A stretch of 64,000 bases of DNA from Pyropia haitanensis (GCA_008729055.1 SDUX01000007.1:5377009-5441008); one strand, 5' to 3'; positions 20,193-33,388 are shown, counted from the stretch's first letter. The notes: generated from the sequence alone by a model not told the origin. Numbers and translations: made by a program.

Positions 20193-22240
20193 GCGGGGGG
20201 GGGGGTGCGGTGGCGCGGGACTGCGGGCGGCTGCGGGTGGGTGGGTGTGGGCGACCGCTGAGCGGGGGTGGTGGTGCGGGTGCGGACGCCGTAGCGGTGC
20301 GCTGGTGTGTAGGGGGTGGCGAGTGTTTCGACGCTGGTCGCCGTGCGACTGGCACAGGTAGGAGCGGGCGTTGGTTTTGCCTGTGGTCGCCGTGGGCGGC
20401 CGACCATGTGCATGTTGTATGGATGCCCTGTTCACCTTGCCATTCATTCGGCGTGCTGCGGTCGTCGTTTAGGAGGTGGCGGTGCTCTGGTCAGCCGCGC
20501 ATTGCCAGCGGTGTCACGCAGCACCACCATGGATGTCACGCTGTCAGCGTCGTGGTCCGGTCAAGCGGGGTATCGGGGATTCCCCCCCCCCGACGTGCGG
20601 GCGGCACCCCGCCGCCGACACTGCCGCCACACCCAACCGGCCGCGACGCGGCGCTCGTCCCCACTTGCCTGGTCGGCAGGGGCAGCATCGCGGGCGCCTG
20701 CCCTTTGTCAACCGCCTCCGCCATCGCGGACGCGTCTGGCTGAGCAGCGGGTCGGCGCGCCCACGCCCTCGTCGCGCACACAAACCTCTGCCCGCGTCCT
20801 CCCCAACGCCTGCCCACCCCAAACGCCGCGACCGCCGCCACCAGGGCGGTGTGGGCCGCCTGCAGTCGCCGTCACAGGAGGCGGGGGGCGAAGCGCCCGC
20901 CACTGCAGTGTGGAGGTGGAGCGGGTGTGCGCCAAGCGACTCGGCTCGTGACCGGAATGTCCCCGTGGTTGCCGAGGCAGGGGAGCTCCGTCTCTGGCGT
21001 CATTGGCCGTTGGTGGCACCATCCACGCTTTGTTCACCCACGGTCCTCACACGTAGTCATCCCATTTGCTCTCATCCGTCTCCCCTGACTACTGAGACTG
21101 GACGGCCCCTCCCCCACCCCCCCCCCCGCTCACACTACCACCGTTGCAAGTGTCAGTGATGTTTCCCTTTCCCGCGCGCCCCCGCCACGCCAGTCGTCGT
21201 GTCCAGCACGTCGGTTGCGGCCGTCGCGGATGCCGCGGCCACCGCCGTCGCTCGTCGAGGCGCCACCGTCCCCCAAACGGAGGTCGGCAAGGACGCCGCG
21301 TTCCCGTCCTCGTGTCTGCGCGACAGGGCAGCCAGGTCCACGGCGCCATGAAACGGATGGCACTCCCCTCGTACGGCGAGGGACGCTGCCTCTCGTCAGG
21401 ATTCTCAATGGGCGGCGGGTGCCCCTGTGTGGGGCACCCGCTGGCACCCTGTCAGCCCGGCTGGCGCGGCGGTGGCCTCTACGTGGCACGGTGCCGCGGA
21501 CGGCGGCGGTCACCGGGCGGGGCGGTCCACAATGGGGAGAGCGGCACAAGCGCCCCCCCGTCTGCGCACCGACCACCCACACGGAATACACTGCGCAGGG
21601 CCTCACCTATTACACGCATCATCGGGGCAGTCACCCATCCTAGAGACACGTACGCACACCCGCACCTCCACTCGTAGGCGCCGGCGCTGGGACGCCCGCT
21701 TTTGAGGCACGCCCAGACCCGTGGCACGCCCACCGAGTGGCGCAGACGGTCCGCCCCGCCGCACCGCGCGCGGACCGCCGGCGCGGCCGCCGCAGCGCGC
21801 GCGCGCGCGCGCCCCGCGGGCGCCGCCCGCCACGGCCGCCCGCGCCGCGCGCGGACCGCGCGCCACCCGCCGCCGCCGCCGCCGCCGCCGAGCCACCCGC
21901 CGCCGCCCGCCCGCCCGTTGACGCGGGCGGGCGCGGAGCGGGCGCGCCTCCCGGCCAGCCGGGACGGCGCGGCGCCCCCCCCCCGCCCCGCGCGGCCGCG
22001 CCGTCGTCGTGCCGTGGGGTGGTGGCCTCCCGCGGGTCGCCGCCCCGGCGGGTCGGCGTCCGCCCCACCCGGCGCCGTCCCGCTCGCCGAGCGCCCCCGC
22101 CCGCCCGCCCGCCCGCCCGCCCGCCGTCGCCGCCGGCGGTCATCCCGCGGCAGTCGCCGATCGCGGCGGGCGGGCGGGCGGGCGGCCCCCGGCGTCCGCG
22201 GCGTCGGCCAGCGGCGGCGTCTGCCAGCGGCGGCGCCCCG
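20193..22240. other. Intergenic spacer, no supported gene
   Basis: Two kilobases between two plus-strand genes. The part 20200-20900 is G-rich then mixed; 20900-21700 has moderate GC and some near-palindromes (GGGTGCCCCTGTGTGGGGCACCC at 21418-21440 is a perfect-arm hairpin). From 21700 it becomes a Pro/Arg-rich frame that may contain 5' leader of the BTB gene. Nothing with a recognisable family is seen. Confidence 0.4.
21418..21440. repeat. Hairpin GGGTGCCCC...GGGGCACCC
   Basis: A perfect 9-base inverted repeat (GGGTGCCCC / GGGGCACCC) with a short loop. It is not adjacent to a known gene end, so a role as terminator or structured RNA is unproven. Confidence 0.6.
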
Positions 22241-23031
22241 ATGGCGCGGCCCGCCGATGGGCGGGCGCCTCCCCCCCGGCGCCGCCCCCCCCCCCCACCC
22301 CCCACGTCACGACCGCCCCTCCCCCTCTGGCTGCGCCCCCCCGCTACTGCTTTGCGGGCGGTGGTCCCCCCCCCCACGCCCCCCCCTCCGCCGCCCGCCC
22401 AGCCCACCCCCACGTCGGTGGAGCCCCTCCTCGCCCCCCCCGCCCCCACCATCGCCGCGGTCGACGGTGCTCCTCCCGCCGCTACCGCGGCGGCCCCCCC
22501 CGCCCCCCCCCCCCCCCTACGCCGACGTGCTCATCCACCTCCCCCCGTCTGGCGGCGTCTTCCCCGCGCACCGGGCGGTCCTCGCGGCGGCGTCGCCCTT
22601 CTTCGCGCGCGCCTTTGTCGGCACCCCGCCGCCCGCGGCCGGCGCGCCGCGGGAGGTGGCCCTCCGCGGCGTCGCGGCGACCACCCTGCGGGCGATCCTC
22701 ACGCTCGTCGCCGGCGGCTGCGTAGAGGTGGGCGCCGCCGCCGCCGCCGCCGGCGGCGGCGGCGGTGCGGCGGTCGACGCCGCCGCGGCGGGCGGCGTGG
22801 ACGTGGAGGCGCTGCTCACCGCGGCGGTGCGGTACGAGTTTGCCGCCGTCGCGGCGGGCGTGCAGGCGGCGCTGCTGGGCGCCGCCGCCGTTGGCGGCGG
22901 GCCCCCGCCCGCCGCGCCGCTGTCGGTGGCCGCGATTGGCCACTGGGGCGGCCTGACGGCGCGCGTGGAGGGGCTCGCCGCGCTCGAGCGGGCGGTCGTG
23001 GACAGCGCGCGGCGGCGGTTCGCGGCGCTCA

Positions 23032-23063
<32 letters not shown>

Positions 23064-23389
23064 AGCGCCTGGGCGGCGCTGCCGCTGCCGCTCGTCACGC
23101 GGGTGCTCAAAGCCAACGACCTGGTGGCCCCCTCCGAGGCGGCCGTCTTTGACGCTGTCGCCGCGTGGCTCGCCGCGACCGGCGCGGGCCCCGCCGCGGC
23201 GGCGGGGCTGCTCAAGCTGGTCCGCTTCCCGACCATGAGCCGCCGCTCCCTCTCCCGCGTCGGCCGCCACCGGCTCATGGCGGGCGGGGGGGTGGGGGGG
23301 GGGCTCCTCCTCGAGGCGTGGATGTTCAAGAGCCAGGTCGCCGCCGCCGCCGCCGCGGCAGAGGTCGCCGCGGGACGCGCCGAGGGGGA

Positions 23390-23422
<33 letters not shown>

Positions 23423-23955
23423 GGCGGCCGAGGGGGGCGCCGATGGGGGGGGGGTGGTGGGGGGGGGGGGGGGGGGGGGCGCGCAGCCCGCCGCCGCCGC
23501 CGCCGCCCGTGGGGTGGCCTCCGCGTGCAGGTCGACGCGGACGGGGACAGCGACAGTGGCGGCGGCGGCGCGGACTCGGATACGGACCCGTCGGCGCGGA
23601 GCCCGACCGACGGCGCCGCGTCGGACGGCGGCCGCAGCGCCGGCCCGCCGGGCGCCGCCGACAGCAACGACAGCGACGAGGGCGGCGGCGGCCGCCGCGG
23701 CGGCCGACGCGGCAGCGGCGCCGCGGCGTGGCGGCCCGCCCTCCCCACGCCCGGCGGCGGCGGCGGCAGCGGCGGCGGCGGCGGCGGCGGCGCGCGGCGG
23801 GGCGGGGCGGCGGGCGCGCCGCCGCCGCCGGCGGGCATCCCGCTGTGCTACCTCAACCCGTCGCCGCGCTTCCGCCCCCGCGACGCCGCGGCGCTGACGT
23901 TTACCGACACGCTGACGCTGCCGGCCGCGTCGCCGCCGCCGACGCCCCGTGGCGA

Positions 23956-23991
<36 letters not shown>

Positions 23992-24674
23992 GCCGCCGTC
24001 GCCGCCGCCGCCGCCCGACCGCATCCGCACCGCGTCGCGCTACTTTGCGGCGCACCTCTGGTCCCTCTGGGTGGACCTCCCCGCGCTGCCACCGTCGCCG
24101 CCGGCCGACGGCGTCGGCGTCGGCAGCGGTAACGGCAACGGCGTCGGCGGCGGCGGTGGCGGCGGCGGCGGCGGCGGCGGCGGGGGTGCGCTCCCGCCGC
24201 CCCCCCCGGTCAGCGTGTTCGTATCGTGCCTGCCCGACGTACCCGGCGAGCCCGTCGCGGCCGCCGTCGACCTCCGCCTCTTCCTCGTGTCGCCCGTCTC
24301 GCCGTGCCACACGCCGCCCTACGAGCGCGTCCTGGCGGGCGCCGTGTACGACCGGCCGGGCGTGGGCGTCGGCTTCCGCTCGTTTATCGGCGTGGACGAG
24401 CTGCTCGCGGGGGGGTGGGTCGGGCCGGCCGGGACCGTGACGGTGGGGGCGACGATCCGGTTGCGGGGGGGGGTGGGGGGGGGGGGGGGGGAGCGCCCGT
24501 CTGCTGCGGTGTCCGCCCGTGTCGTCGTCGGGGCGGGGGTGGGCGGGCGCGAGGGGCGGGTGGGACGCGCCGCCAGAGGCCGGCGCGGGGGGGGGGGGGG
24601 GGGGGAGGCGGAACAAGCGCGCCAGGGGCAAGAAGCGGGGGGGGGTCCGCCGGTCATCGTCGTTTGTGCTGTGA
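22241..24674 (+). CDS. BTB-BACK protein with C-terminal MATH-like domain (frame-disrupted)
   Basis: Likely a substrate adaptor for a cullin-3 type ubiquitin ligase. BTB/POZ: YADVLIHLPPSGGVFPAHRAVLAAASPFF ARAF region (about 22517-22880). BACK-like region: VTRVLKANDLVAPSEAAVFDAVAAWLAA and LLKLVRFPTMSRRSLSRV (about 23095-23260). A Gly/Asp/Ser-rich linker follows. The last third (about 24025-24470) has the end of a MATH/TRAF fold: FFV-type strands, then VGVGFRSFIGVDELL and GPAGTVTVGATIRL. The basic tail ends SSSFVL at the stop 24672-24674. The start is uncertain; ATG 22241 gives a Pro-rich leader that needs a frame move at the C-run 22502-22516, while ATG 22257 is in frame with BTB. Further moves are needed at G-runs about 23445-23480, 24471-24490 and 24590-24606. 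The BTB-BACK-MATH order differs from the common MATH-BTB of plants and animals. Confidence 0.7.
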
Positions 24675-25758
24675 GCGCCGGGGGCGGGGGGGGGGAGGGT
24701 GGAAGGGGGAGGGGTGGGCGGACGCGGACGTCTGGGGCTGGGGGGCGGGGGGGGGGAGAGGTCCCGCCGGGGGTGCGGCGGCCCGCGGCGCGGCCGGCGG
24801 CTCTGCCAGCGGCCGTGGCGGGTGCGCCCCGCGCGGGCGGGGGGTGCCCGCCGCCGCCGCCGCGGCCGCCGCCGCCCAGCGGGGGCCCCGGCGGGGCGGC
24901 CACGGCGGACGGCGTCCCGCACCGCCGCCCTGCCTCCACCGCGCGCCCGCAGCGGGGCGCCGCCGAGCCGACGGCGCCCGCTCGCTCGCCCGACCGGCGG
25001 GGGCGCAACCGCTCGTGGCGGTGGCTGTCTAGCGGGCGACCCTCCCCGGCGTCGACGGCGGCACGGTCCCGCGGCGCGTCGCTAGCCGCGACGGCGTGGC
25101 AGCGGGCAGCAGCGGCCGCCGGGTGCACCCGGTGGGGCCAAGACAAACGTGACCAACAAAACAATGACAAAAAAAACAGAGACACACCGCCGGGCGCCCC
25201 GCGCCGGCCCCCAACGTCGCCACGCTCAGCCCGCGCCTCGCCCCGCCCCACCCATCCCCGCTTCCCTTCCCCGCACCTCCCAAAAGCACACGCGCCAAAG
25301 ACGAGCCCACCCGCAGCGCCCGCGACAGCCACGTCACCGCCGCCGCCTCGGCGCCGCCCGCGCTCAACGCTCCGCCCACCAGCACCAACGCCGAAAGCAG
25401 CCGCCGCTCCCCCATCGACCACCGTCAGCACCAGCCACACCCCCCCCCTCCCCTCCCCTCCAATCCCTCTCTCCCGCAAACCAAGCCCCCACCCGCCCCT
25501 TCATGCCGCTCCACAGCACAGCGGCCCGCGTCGACGGCCGCGCCGCCAAACCCCCACCGGCGAGGCAGCACCGCCCCACCACCGACGGCGCGCGGGGGTG
25601 GCACTGGCTGTCGCCGCCACCGCCACCGCCGCCGCCACCGCCGACGCCACCGCCACCGCCGTACCACCGCCACCGCCGTATCACCGCCACCGCCACCGCG
25701 GGCCCGGTCACTTGCCCGGTTGGGACGGCGGTGGCCGCGTTCAGTCCGCACGACGCGC
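24675..25758. other. Convergent spacer, BTB gene / NEDD8
   Basis: About 1.1 kb between two 3' ends. G-rich up to 24770, then C/A-rich with an A-rich patch near 25141-25185 (ACAAAACAATGACAAAAAAA). CCACCG-type trinucleotide repeats occur at 25615-25700. No coding family recognised. Confidence 0.4.
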
Positions 25759-26548
25759 TCACAGGCCGCCGCCACGCAGGGCAATGACCAGGTGCAGCAC
25801 GGAACCACCCTCTGCCAGTACCAAAAAAACAGGCACAAGTGGAGGGCGTTCCGGGGGAAGGAGGGAGAGGCAACCGAATCGGCATGCAAGCCGTTGGCAG
25901 GAACGGGGGGGGTCAGGCGGGAAAGGAGGGGACGGGGGGGGCCCACCAGAGCGCACGGTGAGTGCAAAGCGGTACCAAGGGCTCAAATCAACAAGAGAGG
26001 CAGATAGTGGCCACCAGGGGTGTGAGTTGCATGACCAGGCGATGAGCAACCGGCCGCACTGCGCGGACGAGTGGGCAGCTGACGAGGGGCAGACTGGCAA
26101 ACACAAAGCAGCGAAGGCGCGATGCCAAGTGCCTGGCAGCCGCGAATCTCCCCCACCACCTCCACAGCCGCCGTCAACCAGCTGTGGGTCCGCACCGCGA
26201 GCAGCGTACGAAACCAGTAAAGCCGCAACCACCTGTCTCCCCCCCCCCCTCCCCACCTTCTACCGCGCTGCTTCTTCTAGCCCCCCCCCCCCCCTCTCTC
26301 CCCCTGTTCCCCCCCGGCCACCCCCGCCCCCTTTTCTCCAAAAAGCTGCCCCCCCGCCACGCACCGATGTTATACTCGTCCGCCCGCTTGTCATCGGCGA
26401 GTTGCTTGCCGCCAAAAATCAGCCGCTGCTGCCGCGGGTCAATCCCATCCTTCTCCTCCACCCGCTCCTTGATGCGCGCAATCGTGTCGGTCGAGTCAAT
26501 GTCGATTTCCGTCTGTGTGCCAGTCAGGAGCTTGACCTTGACGAGCAT
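25759..26548 (-). CDS. NEDD8: NEDD8/RUB1 ubiquitin-like protein (two exons)
   Basis: Ubiquitin-like modifier attached to cullins to activate cullin-RING ligases. Exon 1 is 26548-26365 and exon 2 is 25811-25759. The spliced product has 78 residues, starting [18 protein letters not shown] with [25 protein letters not shown], and ending [15 protein letters not shown] plus the short tail GL. Ala before LRGG (position 72 in ubiquitin numbering) and the ERVEEKDGI block mark it as NEDD8 and not ubiquitin, which has Arg there. Lys48 (GGKQL) and Ile44 (RLIF) are kept. The GL tail after GG would be removed by a NEDD8 protease. The intron is GT-AG, phase 1, and supplies the Glu at the junction. Upstream, the gene faces CNOT1 across a 2.9-kb spacer. 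Identification is nearly certain. Confidence 0.96.
25812..26364 (-). other. Intron of NEDD8
   Basis: GT-AG, phase 1, 553 bases. Donor (minus strand) AACATCG|GTGCGTGG, acceptor GTACTGGCAG|AGGGTGG. It joins DEYNI to GGSVLHLV through a split Glu codon. Long G-runs (C-runs on the plus strand at 26247-26255 and 26280-26294) lie near the donor. Confidence 0.93.
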
Positions 26549-29423
26549 TGTGGCGGGCAGAGAGGAGACCAGAGAGAACGGGGGGACGGAGGGGGGGCGA
26601 GGGGGGAGAGTGTGGAGAAGAAAACGGACCAAAGAGGCGCGGAAACAGAAAAGGTGGGCGTGGAACGGGATGGTTGCGGGGAGAGCCGCGCAGAGGCGCT
26701 AACCACGGATGCGGGCCGATGAAGGCGACCGAGGGCCACAGCGCCCCAGAAGTTTACCCGACGGGGTAGCCAAATACATATTCCCAAAAGTCTATTCCTT
26801 GAATCGAAAGCACACTTCTTCTGTGTAGACGTTTGTGATCTAGAATTTAAAGCTGAGCATGTGTCGTGAGTGGGTAGTCGTGACCATGCATGAACAATAC
26901 TGTTTGGCAAGGACAATGCGGGTACATGCACGCAAGTATACTTCCGATCCTGTGTCTCAAACGTCTGTCATGGTATTTTCCTGCAAGATGTGTTTTATTT
27001 GCTATCTGCAGCATCCCCCTGCCCTCCCCGACCGCCAAGCACATCTGGTGCAACAAAAGAAAAAGGAAGTAGACGAACACGGCAAGATGACAACAGCAGC
27101 CAGACCAAGATGGAGCGAGTATGTATCCAAGCGACGCGAGAGGGACGGACAAGGTCAGTCAGTGTCAGCACACCATCGCAGCACAGGGGATGCTCGCAGC
27201 ATGAGCAAGTACGCACACCCCGCATCCCCGGCGGTGCGGCGACCGTTACACCGAGCGCCCACCCTCTCCCCCCCCGATGGCCGCCCGCCCCTCCCGCGGC
27301 ATTCCCCCCTCGCTGTCCTACCCCTTCCGCTAGCGTCCGCGAGCAGACCTGGGCCCACGCACCTCTCGCGGCGTGGGCTGCAGACCAGTCGGGCACGCCG
27401 CCACAGCCGCTGCCGCCGCCACTGCCGCAGCCACCACCGATGTCTCTGCGGCCGCCGCTGCAGGTGAAGACCACCACCGCCGCCTTGCGGGTGCACTTGC
27501 GCGGGACAATCAATCCCCTTTTGCGGGTCAATGACCCACAACCCAGAGGTCGGCCAGAGGGAGGCGGCAACGGTGGCACGTAGACGGTGCCCGAGACAAG
27601 GGAATGGGGAAGGGCGGAAGTGAGAGCGGGGTACGCGCCGAGGTGGGTGAGAGGGTAGTGTGAAGAATGAGGTGCGGCGGGGTCAAGAGAGGGGGCGGAA
27701 AGGAAAGGGAGGGGGTGAGAAGGGTGGGATGGGGAGGGCGCGGGACAGGGAGGGGTGTGAAGAGAAGAAGAGACAGGGAAACTGGGCCCGCAGGACCCAT
27801 AAGACACGCAAGGCTCGAAGTAGGCGTCAGTATCATGGCCGCGTCGCATGTCCGCAGGCGCCCCCACACGGGGAGCCGCTCTCCACAGAGACGCGGAGTG
27901 GGCTCGCGGCGGCGGTGCAAGCAGCGGCAACGGAAACAGAGGCGGAGACGATGGCGACAGTGGCGGCAGAGACACCGGCGGTGGTGAGCCGCGAGAGGAT
28001 AGTACACCTCGCCCGTCCCTATACCTTCCCTCCTGGCCCTTGCCCCATCCTGCCTCCTTCCCCTCTCCCACTCCCCCTCCGTCCCACCCCAACTTACAGC
28101 CAAGAGTGGCCTCGCCAGGTGATCGGCCCACGTCATGCACCGCCGCCTTGGATCCCGCCGCACGCGTCCAGGCGGGACGGACAGTGCAGCGCACAAAGCA
28201 GAGGGAGGAGTGAAGTAGAAGGGTGGGAGTGGTGGGACAGAGCCCGTGGCGAGCAGGCGAGGGAAAGGCAGTGGAGAGGCGCACGAGAGGGGGTGGGAGG
28301 CGGGGGGGCAGGATGGCAAGGGCGGGATGGGGGAGGATTCGGGGCGATCGGCTTGCACTGGGACGACCCAAGGTGGGGAGAGACGTGCAAGCGACCACTT
28401 GCACCGCTGCATTCTCGATTCTCAGAAAATGAGGGGTGCCAATTATTGAGTGCGACTCAACGTGCTGACCACCAACCGGCGACTGCGTGTGATACCGGTG
28501 ATGGAGTGGAATCTATCGTGTGAAGAGGAAAAAGCGTCGTAACACAATCCTATGGAGGTATATTTGTCAAAATTATGTATTCTTTTACCCCGCTAGTTTC
28601 GAAACGGGGTGCTGTGGCGTGCTGGCAGCGATGAGGACGCCTGGAGCGGCTGGCACGTTTGAAAAGCATGAAACGTAGGATCTTGCTCGTTATATTTCTT
28701 GTGGCCCCCCAAAGGTCACTTGTTGTCACTTTGAACACCGGATCCAACATCCGATAATTATAGTAAGTCAAGTGCGTGGCGAACTCTCTTCCAACAAATG
28801 TGGCCTACCTTGCTGACTCTGTTCCGCGAGGCGCGTCGCGTCTTGTCGTGCTGTCCCGTTGTGATCCGAACTCCGTCAATTCCCCACTTTTGCAACCCTC
28901 CTTGGCACCCACCAGCACAGGCGACACACGGCGCGTTGGGTGCCGCCCGGCCCGCCCCACCACGCGGAACGGCGCGCTGTGGCCAGCTGCCGGCGGCCGA
29001 GGTGCGCGGGTGCCGCCCTGCGTGCGCGTGGGGCGCACCCATCAGCTGTATCGCCACGTTCGGTGGCTGTCGCGGCCGCGGTGTGCGCACAGGCGGGCGG
29101 CCAGCTCCTGGCGGTGGCGGAGTGCGGCAGACGGGGCCGGTCGCGGAGAGGGGAGATCCCTCGCGCGGCGGCGTGTCGAGGACGGTCGGGACAGCGTGGA
29201 TCGTCGTACTTGCTTCCGGGTGACCCGACCCCAGTTTGCTTAAGACGCTCACTTTGGTTTGCTTGTCGTTGTAGCTTCTCTCTCTCGTCCTTTGCGGCGG
29301 GCTGCCACGTTTGTTTTCCTCCCCCGGCGGGCGAGGAGCAGCGGGTGGCGCCGCACGCGGACGCCCCGCCGCCCGTCGTGGGCGGCGGCGAATTTTCGTG
29401 TCCCCGGGACCAACTGCCGGGGC
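26549..29423. other. Divergent spacer, NEDD8 / CNOT1
   Basis: 2.9 kb between two start codons. It includes lower-GC islands at 26760-27080 and 28430-28800, separated by a GC-rich purine-strand region (27640-28400, mostly G/A on the plus strand). A hairpin-like ACCCCGCTAGTTTCGAAACGGGGT lies at about 28588-28611. No protein family is recognised in the overlapping open frames; the region probably holds both promoters. Confidence 0.4.
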
Positions 29424-29652
29424 ATGGTGTCACGGGCGACCCTACTGGCGGCACGACGATCGGTCGCCCCGCTGAGCCCGGCCGACGCGGACGGGGACGC
29501 GCCGGCGGCGGGCTCGCCGGCGCTCGTCGCGCCGCTCCGGTCGTTGGCGGCCGTGTACGCCGGCCGCGGCGGGCTTGCCGCCGTCGTCCCGGCGGGCCTG
29601 ACGCTGCTGCCCGTGCCTGGGGAGGTGGTCGACCGGCAGGCGGCCGGCCGAC

Positions 29653-29705
<53 letters not shown>

Positions 29706-32700
29706 GGCGGGGACGGTGCAGGCGCCGGCGGCGCCGGCCCGCCCGGTGTGGCAAACCGGGTGGGCCGGCTCGCGTGCTTGACCGTCGCCGGCTGCCTCGC
29801 CGGGCCGGGGGTGCTGCTCGAGGCGGGCGCCGGCGTCAGCCACGATATGGCCAAGCTCGGCCGCCTCCTCGACGCGCTCGGCCCGCTCGACGCCCCCGCC
29901 GTGTCGCGATGCGTCGGCACCTTTGCGATGGACGCGGACGCCCGATCCGGCGACGCCCCGCCGCCGCCGCCGCGGCTGCCGCTGGCAGAGGTGCTCGACG
30001 CGGTGCTCGGCGGGGGGGGGCTGTCGGAGGAGGCCACCCGCCGGCTGACCGGCGAGCTGGGGGGGGGGCCTGGCGGGGGGGCGGGGGGGGGACTGGACGC
30101 CGCTGAATGGAACTTGGACAACTTTGTGGCGGCCATCACCGCCGCCGGTCGCGGGCGGAGCGGTGGCGGCGGCGCGGCGCTGGACTGGGATGAGGTGATT
30201 AGCGGGCTGGACCGGGAGGGCTTTGCGATCTCCTCTGCGCGCGGCCTGGAGGTGATCCTAAAGGCGTACCGGGCGGGCAAGGGCAACCAGTCTGCTCGTC
30301 TCCCGGGCGGCCCGCTGGTCGGCGACTGGGCGCACCCGCGGGCGCAGCTGGCGCTCCTCGTTCAGGTGCTGGCCGCCGGCGACGCGGTGGCCGATTTTGG
30401 TGGCCTCACGCCGCGCACCTCCCCGGTGGACGGCGTCGAGGCGTGGCCAGGGGAGGTGGCCTGGTCGGCCGTACCCGTTGTGGAAACACTGCTCAACCTG
30501 GCGGCGCGGGTTGACGTGGAGCCTGTGAGGGTGCTATTTACGGCTCCCCTGGAGGTGGCGCCCGAGGTACTTTTGCTGGGCCTGGCCGCCGCGCGCCCCA
30601 CGTACGTGGAGCACAAGGCCCACTTTCTCTCGGCGCTCATCCCCGTCACCCTCAACGCCTTCCCCAACAAGGCGGTGGTGGTTCGCCGGCTGTGGGCGAT
30701 TGACGCGTCGCTGGTCATTTCTGGGATGGTCTCGCTGTGGCGGTCATCGCCGGGAGCGATTGCACGGGTGCTGGATATTGTGCACGAGCTCAAGGCGCTG
30801 CAGGAGGTACTGCACGCGGCGCGGCCGTTTGAGTTTGCGATCGAGCTCGCCGTCCTCGCCGCCCGCCGTGAGTACCTCAACCTTTCCAAGTGGGCGCTCG
30901 GCCGCATTGACGAGCATGGGGCCGCTTTTGCGGCCGCGCTGCTGGGTTACCTCGCTGACAAGGCGGGTACGGCTGTGACAGGGGGCGTTGGAGGCAGCAG
31001 CGGTGGGCTGGCGCCAACGTCGGCGGGCGCGGGTGAGCCTCCTGCGTTGCTTTTTTCGGTCGAGGCGTCTGCCATCCTCCTCAATTGTCTGCAGTCGCGG
31101 CTGGGCGTGCTGCCGCCAGGCGGGATTGAGGACCTCAAGCGCGTGTACGGGTTGTGTGTGCGGGCGCACCCGCGGCTGGCGGCGTTGCTAGATCCTGCCT
31201 CGTCGACTGACGGGGTGATCGCCGAGGGGGCGGTGTCACCACAGGCAGGGGCGATGGTGGAAGGTGTGCCGGATGCGTCGTCTGCGATGGGTGGTGGGCG
31301 CGCGTCTGGTGACGGCGGCCTTGGCGTCGGCCCCGTGGACCTTGGTGAGAACAACGACGCTGGTATGCCCAGTGGCGCAGGCTTCTCCCCCGAGACGGAC
31401 GAGGAGGCCAACCGGTTCTTCGAGTCGGTTTATTCTGGTGCCAGCGGCGTAGAGGCTGCGGTTGAGTCGTTGCGCGCGTTTGCTCGGGCTTCCCCTGGCG
31501 ACCGTGCGCGGGAAGTGTTCCGCTGCGTCGTGCACACCCTCTTTGACGAGTACCAGTTCTTCTCGAACTACCCTGAGCGGGAGCTGCAGATCACTGGGGT
31601 ACTGTTTGGGGCACTCATCCAGCACTCGCTCATTTCGGGAGCGACGCTGGAGCTAGCGCTCCGCTTCATCATCGAGGCGGTCTTCAAGGCCACGTCCAAA
31701 GAGAAGCAGCCACAGGGGTCGAGCCCGGAGAACTTGGTTATCTTTGTGACCACGGCGCTCGACTACTTTCGGCTACGCCTAAGGGAGCGACCGCCGTACG
31801 CGGGGCAACTGCTGCATGCACTCCGGCCGGTGGCGGCTAGGCTGCCGGTAGATCTGCTGGTCGCTCTGGAGAGAGCGGCGTTTCCCCCAGCGGCGTTGCC
31901 TCCGGCTGCACTGGCGGCGTTGCCGCTGGGGGCGGGCCCGAGCGCAGGGGCGGGCATTGGGTCTGGTGAGGACGCCACCCGCGAAGGGACACCATCGCCC
32001 GGCACTGCCTCCCCGGTGCGCGCAGGGTCAATGGGGATGGGTGGGGGGGCGTACGGTGCAGGTGACCGACCCCCTGCGGGCCCGGGCAGGAGTCTGCAAA
32101 TGTCGCCACCCGCGGCGCCAGCGACGGCGTCGTCGTCGACGACGCCCGCCCGATCCACTGGTCAGCTGCGGCCGTCGACGTCGCTGGACGGCTTCCCGTT
32201 GGCGACCGCGGCGCTGGAGAACATCCTCAAGCCCACAGGTGACGGTGGTAGTACTGTGGTCATGCCGGACGAGGCGGTCCAGGACAAGGTGCACTTCCTC
32301 TTTAACAACCTGACGTCTATGAATGTGGCGACCAAGGCAGAGGAGCTCAGGGACCTACTGTCCGGGAACGACACCAACGTCGGATACCTGGCACATTATG
32401 TAGTTGTGAAGCGGGCGTCGATTGAAGCCAACAACCATGACCTGTACGTGCAGTTGCTGGAAGCCCTATCGCCCAGCCTACCCAAGCTACTTAACATTGC
32501 GCTGGCCAAGGCGTTTGGCAATGTGCGCGTGTTGCTGACGAGCGACGACAAGATCCGGGGGAGCCTTTCGGAGCGGCAGCTGCTTAAGAACCTGGGTGCT
32601 TGGATTGGGCTGCTGACGTTGGCTCGGAACAAGCCCATTCGCGCGAAGGACCTGGACGTCAAGCGCTTGATCTTTGACGCGTACGCGACGGGCCGCCTGA

Positions 32701-33388
32701 TTGCAGTGATCCCGTTTGTCGCCAAAGTCCTGGTCGCGTGCGCGCGGTCCAAAGTGTTCCGGCCGAGCAACCCGTGGGTGCGCGCCATCCTGTGCCTCCT
32801 AAAGGAGCTCTACGCGCTGCCAGACCTCAAGCTGAACCTCAAGTTTGAGGTCAGTTCTCTGTGCAAGCGCCTATCTATCTCGCTGGACGACCTGCCATCG
32901 ACGGACTCGCTGCGGGACAAGCCGTCGCCCTCGCTTGACGGCAACCCGGACTTTGCGCTGCAGACAGCAGCCACTGCGGCAGCGACGGCGGTTGGTGCGT
33001 CGCCGCACCGGGGGCGGCCGTCCCCGTCAGCGTCGCCCGAGGCGCGGGCGATGCAGCCCACCTCGGCGGGGCTGGTACCGAGCGTGGGCGGCTTCATGTC
33101 ATCTACAATGGGCGGAGGCATCGGTGGTGGCGGCCTCGGAAGCGGCTTGGGTGTTATGGGCGGCATGGGCAGCTTGAGTGCGCTGGGTGGGATGACCGGC
33201 TCTGTTGGCGTGTTGGGCGGGATGGGCGGCTTGGGCGGTGGGTCGGGGATTGGCGGCGGCGGTGCGTTTGGGATGGCATCCCTGTCGGCATCGCTTGGTC
33301 CGGAGCACTCGCCGACTCGGTCGCTGACGCACGGGCCGCAGCAGATGCCGCTTCTGCAGCCGCACCAGTCTCCAGGGCTCCAGTTCTC

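Noticed and set aside
25759..26548. Ubiquitin instead of NEDD8
   Set aside because: Ala precedes LRGG (ubiquitin has Arg), and the sequence carries the NEDD8 block [11 protein letters not shown] with a two-residue GL tail.
23165..26722. A 1185-codon open frame on the plus strand
   Set aside because: Only its part up to about 24470 matches a domain. Beyond that it is simple sequence, and it runs antisense through the certain NEDD8 gene, so the openness comes from high GC.
28588..28611. Hairpin resembling a tRNA T-arm (TTTCGAAA)
   Set aside because: No matching acceptor or anticodon arms around it, so it is only a short palindrome.
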